From: Diphasiastrum complanatum
Lineage: Eukaryota; Streptophyta; Lycopodiopsida; Lycopodiales; Lycopodiaceae
Length of the DNA stretch: 64,000 bases
Direction: 5' to 3'
NCBI GenBank assembly: GCA_029204225.1
Contig: CM055101.1
Location: 61,151,340 to 61,215,339, forward strand
Positions 44,157-53,477 of this stretch are shown in pieces. Positions within the stretch are counted from its first letter, which is position 1, and each line of letters starts with the position of its first letter. The position numbers and the translations under genes are program-made. The notes under the pieces are model-generated. The model was not told where the DNA came from. It saw nothing but the letters and a program-made list of their open reading frames with translations, and ran no database searches.

Positions 44157-44698
44157 TTGATAGGTTTTCTTTTGAGTACTATCCTATTGGTTCTTATAAG
44201 TTTCGAGGGGAATGACCTTGTGTTACCCTATGAGAGAGTCATTTCTTCTACCCCTAGTACTGATCTAAAGTCTGGCCTGTCTTCACTGGTAGTGGACTCG
44301 AAATCATCCTCACTACTAGATATTTTCTCACATTCAAATTCAAGTATGGGTGTTCTTTTTAATTGGGGTACTTCTGGGTAGCCATCTACCACTACGTGTT
44401 CTCGGCCTCGCCCAAAGATGAGTACTTCGGCAGGGATATCTACGATGCAAAAGTCTGAGCCAAGGTCGGCCTAGCAACATAGAATATCCTCTGTTCCTCG
44501 CATTCAAAACAAAAAAAAAAAATTGAGATTATATACAATGATGCAGTTTTGACATGTGTTGAGGTGGAAGAGGATTGGAGCCTAAATTACATCAGGCATG
44601 AACTATTGCTTCTACAAGATGATATACTTTCAAACTTCAGATTCATTTGCAATGGTAAACTCGTCAGTAACTACAAACACTCGATTTTTTATAAATAG
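44157..44698 (+). pseudogene. Possible gene with a ubiquitin-like C-terminal domain
   Basis: Ser/Thr-rich frame from 44157 (ends TAG 44379-44381, reopening in the same frame), then after an A-run at 44511-44522 the frame shifts. The new frame reads IEIIYNDAVLTCVEVEEDWS, then LNYIRHELLLL and FRFICNGKLVS, stopping at 44698. The pattern of strand-strand-helix-strand with FxFxxxGxxV resembles a beta-grasp (ubiquitin-like) fold. I do not recognise the family, and linkage of the two parts is inferred. Confidence 0.4.
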
Positions 44699-44748
44699 TT
44701 TCTTTCAAAACTTTCTCATACAATCTCTATACTAATTGTAACTCACTT

Positions 44749-44930
44749 TGTATTAGATTTACGTAGGTATGTAAAAGACATAAGCTCAAGATCAAATGTA
44801 GAGATATTGGCGAACAATCCAACTATATCTACAACGACTTGTAAATTGTACCACTCAAAAAAGACCTTTGTATTGTACAGAACGAACCATGCACAACTAA
44901 AAGCATTCCTTTGTTGTACACATTGCATAT
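44749..44930 (-). pseudogene. Exon resembling the Ulp1/C48 protease catalytic-Cys segment
   Basis: The minus strand reads QQRNAFSCAWFVLYNTKVFF, with the Q-x5-C arrangement (oxyanion Gln and catalytic Cys) of Ulp1/adenain-type proteases, then a tail ending at a good donor (gtgagt) at 44748-44743. The acceptor side is unclear. A second, related segment lies at about 50475-50585. It is probably the downstream exon of the gene starting at 46340. The motif is short, so the call is tentative. Confidence 0.42.
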
Positions 44931-45029
44931 ATTGAACAAAAATTAGTAATATTATGACATAAAATTTATTCATGCTATGACGATAGATTTAAACTAGAAA
45001 AAATAGATGCATATTAGAGATAAATTGTA

Positions 45030-45190
45030 TATACCTTGAGAGATTTAATGGTTATCTCTCCAATCGAGGTTGTCGTTGTCGGTATTTCATGAACGGCCTC
45101 ATGAAGTAGAGAATCAAATTCTCCATGTGTATTATCAGTTGAGTTTAGTTTTACACATAGAAAATTTGATACTCGTGTTAATCATCCAAA
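45030..45190 (-). pseudogene. Likely exon: putative Asp segment of the Ulp1-like domain
   Basis: The minus strand is open as FLCVKLNSTDNTHGEFDSLL, then HEAVHEI..., ending at a donor gtatat near 45036. FDSLL fits the catalytic Asp region (DSL) of Ulp1-type proteases. The upstream exon ends YFIPYEN, which fits the strand before the catalytic His; the expected HW dipeptide is not visible at the junction. The exon phases do not match perfectly. Confidence 0.33.
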
Positions 45191-45220
45191 TAAAACGCAA
45201 CAAAAGCAAACTAACAATCC

Positions 45221-46340
45221 TTACTTATTCTCATATGGAATGAAATAAAATTTTGCCACGGGACTGTAGTCGATGAAATATACAGCCTTTTCAAATGTGG
45301 CCTCTTTTGCCTTCACTGCAGCCATGAAAAATGGACTGACAACAAAAACAACTTCTTGGGAATCCAAACTAATACTATGCTGCAAAAAATTTCCACCGGC
45401 ATCTACAATAATATGTGTAATCTCTGAAGTTTTATCTTTCAACTCTATACAAAATTTGGGACCTAATCTATAGCTTCTATTTGAATCTGGAAGAAAAAAA
45501 TCAGAATAATTGCTGAGCAGATCAATTTTATTAGCTAAATAAGTCTCGTATTGGTTATAATGGTCAGAATCAAAATAAACTGGGTTAGGATCATATGGAG
45601 TTCTGACAAAAAGATTATGTGCAGGAAGAGAAAGAGATGTAGACACAATATTTACAGATTTTTTAGTTATTTTGTCAAGCTCTTCTTGGGTTATCATCAC
45701 TTTCAGTGAAGAAACCTTCTGAGGAGCTAGACGAGTAACATGAGGAGGAGAGGATGATTCTACGTCTGAATCCGATTCTCCAACATCTGATTCAGAGCTC
45801 AGGAAGATGCGGGGTCTCTTGCCAAGGATAACTATAGGAGGAAGGGACGCAACTGGCCTTCGAGATCCAGCTTTCTTAGGGACAACCTGCTTCCTTTTCT
45901 TCCTTGAGGTAGTTGTCAAGTCTGATCTATCCAGAGGCAGGTCTCTGGAGGTGCTGGCGTTATCCACATGTTAACAAGCTCGTAGTTTTTTGAGAAAAAC
46001 GAAATCCTTGGGAATGATGGTAACACGCTTACCATGCACGACCAAAAGACAAGAATCCTCAAAAAACTGGGACAGAAAATCTTCTGCAGCACTCTATAAA
46101 GCCTGCATGGCTGTCACGGCAAAACGAACATCAAGTCCAAGTGACATGGTGGCATTCCTAACAGATTGGCCGAAAGGAGTTCTAGGGATCAACAATTCAG
46201 TTGATCTCTGGAGTTTTTTTTATCTCCCTCAGCCAGACCTGCTTTTTGCCACGTCTACGACCAGTACTAGGGAAAACACGGGCACAGGAGTGCTGTACAG
46301 AAGTAATGGCAAGGGTAGTGGATTTCGTCATAGCCATCAT
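45221..46340 (-). pseudogene. Divergent histone H3-fold gene with a long in-frame C-terminal extension
   Basis: From ATG 46340-46338 the tail reads MAMTKSTTL..., unlike the canonical ARTKQTARKS. The H3 core follows: LREIKK, STELLIP, RFAVTAMQAL, SAAEDFLSQFFEDSCLL, HGKRVTIIPKDF, LKKLRAC. Loop 1 has the canonical length, without the CENH3 insertion. Defects: a frame change just before STELLIP (about 46203-46207), TAG at 46094-46096 where H3 has Gln (ALQ), and TAA at 45971-45973 after the core. Beyond the TAA the same frame is open to 45221: a basic stretch (SRKKRKQVVPKK), an acidic Ser stretch (SSESDVGESDSDVESSS), then about 150 residues ending FYFIPYEN at a donor (GTAAGG). Thus the H3 fold is apparently the N-terminal domain of a larger protein, not a free histone. 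Confidence 0.75.
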
Positions 46341-47247
46341 TCTAAGATACAAAAAAAGTAAATTTGAAAAAAAGCCTCTGATTTAAATATCAAAACAAAG
46401 TACAGAGAATGAAAACAAAAAAATTTGCGAAAGAGAGATGTTTGAAATCAATACCAGGACTAAATATTGGTTTCGAACACATGAATACAAGAGAAAAAAA
46501 AGAGGAACGAAGTTCTGCGCTTGAAAGCAATATCGATTATATCGCAGTATTGGTCTCGAACGCGGGGAGTGCTAGCGGAATTGAAACGTACAAAGAGCGT
46601 GCTTGCGATCAATATCGAGAGTCAAAAACGAGAAATTTGCGAGGAAAAATAAAAATTCGGTGGGGGTATTTAAAAAAAATTTGCACGTGTGAAAAATGGC
46701 TGCGAACACGTGGCATCATGTAATTGGTCCATGTGTATTGTCCGTACAGGTCATTATGATGCAATAATGAGGCCACGTGGGGGTCATACACGTGCACGAA
46801 TCAAAATACGATACATGTCATTCTGCACGTGACAAATGTCAGATCAATCATTCTTTGTACGACAGAATATTTTCGACAAATCACGCAACGACACATGTTC
46901 TTTCGGACCTCATTCACACGTGCAAATTTCTTTTATAAATTCGTCATTTTCGACACATATTTTCACAAAAAATTTCTGATTTCTGCGCCGGATATCGATT
47001 TCAAGCGCACACTTGCCACTGCTTCGCATCTGTTTATACATTTGCGCCTTGAACCGATACTGCCTGCTCCGATATCGCTCTCAAGCGCGTCTTGTTGATT
47101 TCCTGTTTTTCCACTCATGCTCGGATCTGATATTCGGTTTTCTGATATCTCGTTCGAGCGCATAGGGCATTGTAGTTTTGTTTTAACTTGCATTTTGCGT
47201 TTGAGTCCGATATTCAAAATCTTTCTTTTGGTATTTTTTTTGTTGAA
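46341..47247. promoter_or_regulatory. Divergent promoter with G-boxes and ten iterated motifs
   Basis: It lies between the start codons of the minus-strand H3-like gene and the plus-strand gene at 47248. Six CACGTG G-boxes sit in the middle (46684, 46707, 46774, 46789, 46826, 46917). On each side are five copies of a ~17-bp motif close to ATATCGATTTCAAGCGC. Forward copies are at 46464, 46548, 46992, 47072 and 47145; reverse copies at 46441, 46517, 46597, 47044 and 47197. TTTATAAATT at about 46932 (+) and TTTAAATACC (−, about 46665-46675) could be TATA boxes. The repeats would then lie in both 5' leaders. Confidence 0.65.
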
Positions 47248-48051
47248 ATGTCTGATTTCGATTCTAGTCTGCTATCTTTTTTTCATGAATATAGAGTATT
47301 TCAAATCTTTTTGTTTTTTCTTTTTGTTCTTCCTTCTATTACTGAGGGTCCTGGTGTGAAAGCATTTTTTGAGATTTATCTCAGATTTAAGTCTCTACTC
47401 AGTACTCCCTTGTTCAGATCTCTAAATAAGGACATAATTCATTATCAGGACCTGGTGACACTTGATAAGAGCTATAAAGCTAAGCTTGAAAGAATGTTCA
47501 CCAAGTTACATAATGATTTCAAGTATATAGATGATTGTCTAATTCATAATAAAAAATGTAGATTTGTAGGGTTTCAGTTTGCATTTTTTTTTTTTGGTTA
47601 AATATTTCTGATGATTCGGAAGCTGGCCCTTCTACTTCTGAAGCTGCTTTTTCCAGCGGTACAAAATCTGAAAAGTCAAAGACTATAGATATAGAAACGT
47701 TTTTTTATTGATACGAGCGTTAGTTTAGATGATTGTATAGATTTTGATAATAATGAGATAAGTGTTGCCCATTCAAAGTTTCATCAACGTGGTGATACAA
47801 TGATTATGACAATCAAGACACTTTCTCATTTTCTTGGAGGACATAATTTTAATAGGGTGCATAAAATAATTTTTGTTAGGAAAAATATTGCACTTAAGAT
47901 TTTAGAATATGGTCCAGTGAATTCCATGCTTAGATCATCTCATTTTGCATTGTATGCAGCCTACGTTGATCTGAGTGAGCATGAAAACTATGAGCTCTTG
48001 GATCCTTACGAGATAAGAAAATTGTTGCATGATTCTAAATTGCAACTTTAA
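47248..48051 (+). pseudogene. Unknown protein, partner of the divergent promoter
   Basis: ATG at 47248 (MSDFDSSLLSFFHEY...). The frame is open to about 47600, then shifts at a T-run (47585-47597) and again at a T-run near 47700-47706. After the second shift it is open to TAA at 48051. Parts: a hydrophobic stretch near residue 20, a helical Lys-rich segment (DKSYKAKLERMFTKLHNDFK), an acidic Ser linker (SDDSEAGPSTSEAAFSSG), and a C-terminal ~100-residue domain (KTLSHFLGGHNFNRVHKIIF, ...DPYEIRKLLHDSKLQL). I do not recognise the family. The hydrophobic stretch LFFLFVL could instead be an intron. Confidence 0.5.
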
Positions 48052-48250
48052 TTAGAGAAAGTGTCGAAAGTAGAGTAGATATTGAATAACCAAACTTTGT
48101 AAAATTTTCATTTAATATACAAAATCTCTCTGTGTGTCTATCGCCTATTTGCTTGTATAAATTTGCATGCTTTTTGAAATTTTTTATAATTCGTCAACTT
48201 TGTGTTATGATGAATTTGGATTCTTTTGTAAAACCATTGGAAAAATTGCA

Positions 48251-48722
48251 CTATATAGTTGTTCTTTGTGCTAGTCCCGCCATGTTATGTACTTTTATGA
48301 AATGCCGCTCTTGCTTGCCAATGAGGTTTTTCCATTTCTTACGATGACCATATGCTAAGACTTCTACTATTTCTTGCAAAGAATGTCGAATGATGCCGTA
48401 ATATGTGCTGCATGTCATAAAAACAAAATACAAATCAGTACCAAAAGCATGTAAATTAATTGCACATATTTGTCTATACTAGTGCAACATCAAAATCTTA
48501 CCATATAATGAGTTATATGATCTAAACCCCATGCACTTCAAACTGCATCCACAAATTCACTGGTTGTTTTCTGTATCATTTGTACATCAGTATTTGAATA
48601 TTTATCTTTTCTGAAGTCTTCCACCATGTTGTCTAATTTTCTCCAAACATCTACTTTGTGTACACGAGTAGAACCTTCTTTTTCGAAATCTTGAGTTGCG
48701 CTATTATGTCTTTCCAAACCGA
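48251..48722 (-). pseudogene. Unknown two-exon gene fragment
   Basis: The minus strand has a coding-like exon at about 48722-48502 (VDVWRKLDNMVEDFRKDKYS, then QKTTSEFVDAV, a TGA, SAWGLDHITHYM) ending at a donor gtaag. A second segment at 48407-48251 follows an acceptor atgcag (IIRHSLQEIVEVLAYGHRKK...NMAGLAQRTTI, stop). Phases across the intron do not match exactly, suggesting an indel. No family recognised. It converges with the plus-strand gene ending at 48051. Confidence 0.4.
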
Positions 48723-49316
48723 GTATTGAATCTTGGATTGTTTGCTAGAATAATTTGATGAAAATCTACGAGCTTTGAATCCTCCAATGCTCGGCTTGCA
48801 TGGAATATTTCATGTTTTACCTGATAGCTTGTCGTCTTTTTTTTTAATGTGGCCTTTATGTAAGCCTTCTTTAGACAACACATCCTCTAATATGGAAATA
48901 GCTATGTCTCTGGCTCGAAATTATCCACATGAAGATGATAAAGCTTTGTCATCAGTACAATAGTATAGTAACAAACAACACAATGACAATAACAAAGTTG
49001 GAGATGGCGTTCGACCCTGGAGATAGAGATGGCGTAGGCTTTGTTTCTGAAATGTCACTCCTAATTCAAATTTTTGAGTGTTCCCAACTATTGGGAGGGA
49101 ATATTTCGGCATTTTGAAAATCATACTTTAACTGTGGTTAAGCACCAGTGAAGTTTGAAGTGACTAAAATAAGGTGCATTCATTTACATGGAAAGTAGTG
49201 CGAGCAGATGCGTAAAGAAGTTAGAAAATATCCCTTTATTGTTATTTTTCACTCTCCTACATGGCATTTTTTATAGGGCCCTCTTTGGGCCCATATTTTC
49301 TCTAATGCAAGGTTTA
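48723..49316. other. Unassigned sequence
   Basis: No recognised feature; may include upstream exons of the preceding minus-strand fragment. Confidence 0.4.
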
Positions 49317-49748
49317 GTGCTCGTCAAATACTATATGGGTCTCAAAAATGTTTTGTTGCGTATCAAGTGCTTTGTCGGGTGCAAATTATACGCACCGCTC
49401 TGTTTGATGAGCGACGATATTTCATAGACCGTCAGGCCTAGGTTTTTTGCTAGACATTTCTGACATCGGGTGTGACTAGTGCGACCAAATATAGTAGTCT
49501 TCCCGCTCTTGTGTTTCAAAGAGGTCGGGTTTATCGACTCAATCATTCACGAAACATTTCATTTCCAAATACAGTATCAACATTCCTTGAAATTAGATGG
49601 ATAAAGGAAGTGCTAACTTAGCTTTCAAACTCAAGAAATTATGACTACAAACAAGCTCTTTTTCTACCATAAGCATTGAGCGGAAAAACCATCACAATAG
49701 TCATCCAACACATAGCTCGATTCCCTATACTAGAATGCGATGCGATGC
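49317..49748 (+). repeat. Direct repeat copy 2 (pair with 42473-42920)
   Basis: Same word order as copy 1, same orientation, moderately diverged. Ends with GAATGCGATGCGATG where copy 1 has GAATGCGATATGATGCG. Confidence 0.85.
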
Positions 49749-49983
49749 ACTTGTGCATGAAAGTACCGCTAAGGATGCACTACATATGTGAGTAACAATG
49801 AAGTGAGTAATTTGGAAGATGCCATCCAAAGGTTGTACAATGATAGAGAAAGAAGACTGCCTCGTATTTGGTGATAAGGGAACCGGCCTGCCGTCACTCC
49901 TCCCAAGTCATGAATCTGAAGAATTTCCGTTGTCCCTCTTTTGCCAAATGTGTCTTTAAGTTGTAGGAATATTCACTATGGAA

Positions 49984-50370
49984 GATACCAGTGTTGGGCG
50001 GGTATATAGGGTCACGACTGGTATCAATAATGGGTATCAACATGGTATTAAAAAACCGATTCGAGTGGTATATGATTTCTAATACCAAGGTCTAGAACCG
50101 GACACCCAGTATTAACTATTTTACTACTCATGTTGATACCCAGATTGGGGAGATTTTGTGGATTTTTGTCATGGTATCAATAGTAGTACTATTTTTAGTA
50201 TTTTTTTCATATCTCAAAATTTTTATATTTTAAATTATGATATTACACTTAAAAAGTATATTTATAGCAATTCGTACATGTTGATACCCGGGTTGCTAAC
50301 AGGCTGGTATCACCCCAGCCCGTCTATACCAGTCTACAACTCCTATACCTCCTTATGTTGATACTCTACT
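49984..50370. repeat. GGTATCA-rich region, possible MITE
   Basis: GGTATCA/TGATACC words recur many times in both orientations near both ends of this AT-rich stretch, suggesting a decayed MITE. No target duplication was found. Confidence 0.35.
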
Positions 50371-50474
50371 AGTTCATAAACTACAAGATCGAATATTCAC
50401 ATATTAGTTACTATTAAAAAAATTCACAGAATAACAAAATTGATCACCATTGCATCATTAAGAACAAACAAAAT

Positions 50475-50585
50475 AAATCACCTTTGAAATATCAACCTCT
50501 TGTTGGAGATTGTACTACTCAAAGAATAACTTTGCATTATACAGAGTATACCACCCGCAGCTGAACGAGTCATTTTGTGTGAAAA
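50475..50585 (-). pseudogene. Second Ulp1-like catalytic-Cys segment
   Basis: The minus strand reads QNDSFSCGWYTLYNAKLFFE, a stop, YNLQQEVD. It parallels the segment at 44749-44930 residue by residue (SCAWFVLYNTKVFFEWYNLQ). This copy keeps the SCG form typical of Ulp1 proteases. No flanking exon is visible. Confidence 0.45.
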
Positions 50586-50834
50586 AAATCAGATCCAAAA
50601 TACACTTGATGGATCAATTGGATCTTGGCTAAATTTGGATGCACATCTAGATTCAACTACAAGCTAGAGATCATGCATCTACCATGTTAGAACTTGGAAA
50701 TACATGAAGATTTCATCAAAATCAATAAGATATGATATAATAATGTCCATGTCCATACACTAGCAGTAATAGACTTTCCTTCACATGTGTGGATCCAAGT
50801 ACAAGAAGAAAATTCACATTCTATACACTAGAAC

Positions 50835-51971
50835 TCACGATATCATGAGAAATATGAAAGAGATGGACATAGAATCAAAAGAGAAAAGTTCTCCATACAA
50901 AATGAGAACATGAAGATGATTTATCAACGAAATAGATCGAAACGACTTCCCTTTGATGCTCTTGACTAGCTCAAAATTGACACTTTCTCTTTTGTGTTGT
51001 TGAAGCCCTTTGAGATCAGCCTCTTGATCTTCCACTTGACCATCAAAGTCATTGAAAAAAACTTCTTTTATAGATCCACTAGTTGCTTGAAATCCACGAC
51101 ATGGCCTCATCTACACAAGAAGATTCACCAAAATATGTGAGAATAGGTTTTCATGTTAAATTGACTCTCCACAATATTCTTGAACTTGAGAAAAATATCA
51201 AGGACTTCTTTCTTACTATTTAGAAGATATATCCAACAATATATACTAAAGTCATCAATGTAAGTCACAAAGAGTCTTTGCTCCTCCGTTGCTCAAAGCA
51301 CTAGTACAAGGCAAATCCAAATGTACTAAATGAAAAGGTATCTTAGATCTTGAGCTAGATCTAGAATAAGACAACCTTTGTGACTTTGACATTGAACAAA
51401 GCTCATCAACCTGCATTCCTTTTGATCAAGCAAGAATCACCAACAAATTTTACTTTAAGCCCATTTTCAACCATTTGACACACTAAGAAAATTCTTAGTA
51501 ATTGAAGGTATGAACAAAACATTCTTCAAGCTTACATTCCTATTTGTGGATGAGAAAAAAATAGGAATAGTACCAATGCCCTTGATAACAACTTTACCAT
51601 CATTGGCCATGTTGATGACCTTCTTCTCTCCTTTATAGGGCACCAAAAATGTGAAGTACTCTTTGTGAAATGTCATATGAAAGATTGCTCCACTATCAAT
51701 CCACCACGGAGCAATATCTCCATCATTGGTTAGCAAACAAGAAGACATAAAAAAAGAATCACTTAAATTTTTTTCATCAACACCATCCGCATCAAAAGCA
51801 AAATTGTCTTGCTTGAAGCAATCACTAGCAAATGTCCTTTGACTCCACAATAGAAATATTTCAACTTTGAATTGCCATTTTTACCCTCAAAATAAGATGG
51901 CTCACCTTGATCTTGTCCTTTAGACCACTTGCCTTTGTCCTTGTCCGTGAACCCCCTTGAGAACATAGCTT
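50835..51971 (-). pseudogene. Old Copia element, 3' part: zinc knuckle, protease, integrase start
   Basis: The minus strand reads on from the gag piece to the right of the nested element: a degraded CCHC knuckle (YFYCGVKGHL), protease WWIDSGA..HM, LKNVLFIPSITKNFLSV. After frame changes there is the integrase beginning with its first Asp (TYIDDFSIYCWIYLL near 51200-51290). It fades out near 50840. Multiple frameshifts. Confidence 0.8.
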
Positions 51972-51976
51972 CCTCC

Positions 51977-52676
51977 TGTGAAGTACTGTACTTTAGGACC
52001 ATAAATGGATCTACAAAAGATCCACAAGAGTGATTGGATGCTTGCTTAACAATCTATCAAAAAACTAGACACAAAAAAGTTGATCCAGATTGGCAATTTG
52101 ACAAACAACAAGTATTAACAATCAAAAGCATTGATAAACATTGAAATCCGAGCCCACACGTGTGTACTACAGGCTGTAGTACGGCCTTCAACCTGAGAAA
52201 CAAGTAGAAATTGATTTGGTTTCGTTTGGATCACAGAAACTCAATGTACATAGTGAACTAGCTTGAGATTGCCAATGAGCTCCAAAAATTTTCTATCTTC
52301 TCACTATGGAGAGAGGGAATACATAGCAAATTCGACTTCCTTCTTGAAGTTAGGTGGATTTTCAGCATGTAATAAGGAAGTTAACTCACTCTCCTTGACC
52401 TAAAATGAAACCCTAGTCTATTTCCTAGAGTTATGCTTGGTAGGTAGCTAGTTGGTCAAATTTTCACCTTAAACTTCGGTGTAGGTCCTATAAAGTAGGG
52501 ATGACCACCAAATAGACATGACCAACTCTCTTGACTTGACCTAACCTACATTAGGATGGGTTTCACATGTGGCATCATGGCCTCACATGTGTGGGACCCA
52601 CTTGTGTACACAATTTACACTATTCTACATGGTTTTTGATCAAGCTAGATTTGCCAATTTTTGGCAATTCTTCACA
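51977..52676 (-). repeat. 3' LTR of young Copia
   Basis: In plus coordinates starts TGTGAAGTACTG and ends ATTCTTCACA. Contains palindromic CACACGTGTG and several CACATGTG words, potential bHLH/bZIP sites. Confidence 0.93.
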
Positions 52677-53156
52677 CTCCTCCTCAAATTTAGCTTGATC
52701 TATTTACAACTCTCTTGATAGATCAATGAAAGCTTTTAAAAGTGTCTAAAAAATCCAGCTACAAAGAAGGAACTTTTGAGACTCCAATAGAAAATGATGT
52801 CCATGAAGGATCTTTCACCACCTCTTAGAGGATCCCTTACAAGATGTTCCATAAATGTGTCTATATACATGTAGCACACTTCAAAACTAAACATCATGCC
52901 AAGCCATGGATTCCAAGGCATTATGTGCACTTGAAGATACATCAATTAAAATATTAAGTGCATAAATAATGTTGCCAAAGACAACTTGCCTTGCTTGATC
53001 CATATGATTGAACCTTGATGGCTCCATCTTGATACTCAAGATTCTTCTTGGAGTCCTCGGGTCTTGAGCTTGCTCCTCCACTTGACTTGACTCCAAACCA
53101 TCAATGAATTGAATAAGGTGTTGATCCAAAGGTGCTTCTTCAAGTTTACAAATCTT

Positions 53157-53477
53157 TCACTCTTGAAAGATCACATTTCCACCATTGACAAATTCTTTGG
53201 CTGAAAACAAGTAGATTCTACAATCTCTACTTGAAGAGCAAAACACTACCATTATTCCTATCATTGAAATAGGATAATCTTTGGTCCTTACATTGGAATG
53301 ATCACGCACAAAGCATGTGGACACAAATATTTCCAAAGCAAATGATGTTTCATCTTTTATGACTCTATTCAAACTATTACAAAAATAGTTATCCAATGAA
53401 ATTGCTTTATCAACAACAAATGTAGATTTCAAAGCATCCCATTTCATTGTCTTGTCATACAAAGTAATAAACACCAT
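53157..53477 (-). pseudogene. Integrase C-terminal scrap
   Basis: The frame ends RIYLFSAKEFVNGGNVIFQE, the conserved end of Copia integrase (…SRDVIFxE). The catalytic core of integrase and all of RT-RNase H are absent, showing where the internal deletion lies. Confidence 0.6.

Noticed and set aside
46094..46096. TAG as a reassigned Gln codon
   Set aside because: The nearby G-alpha gene and intact Copia gag use the standard code, and the TAG sites fit deamination in methylated DNA.
45221..46340. CENH3 (centromeric H3)
   Set aside because: Loop 1 has canonical H3 length rather than the CENH3 insertion, and the long C-terminal extension is atypical.
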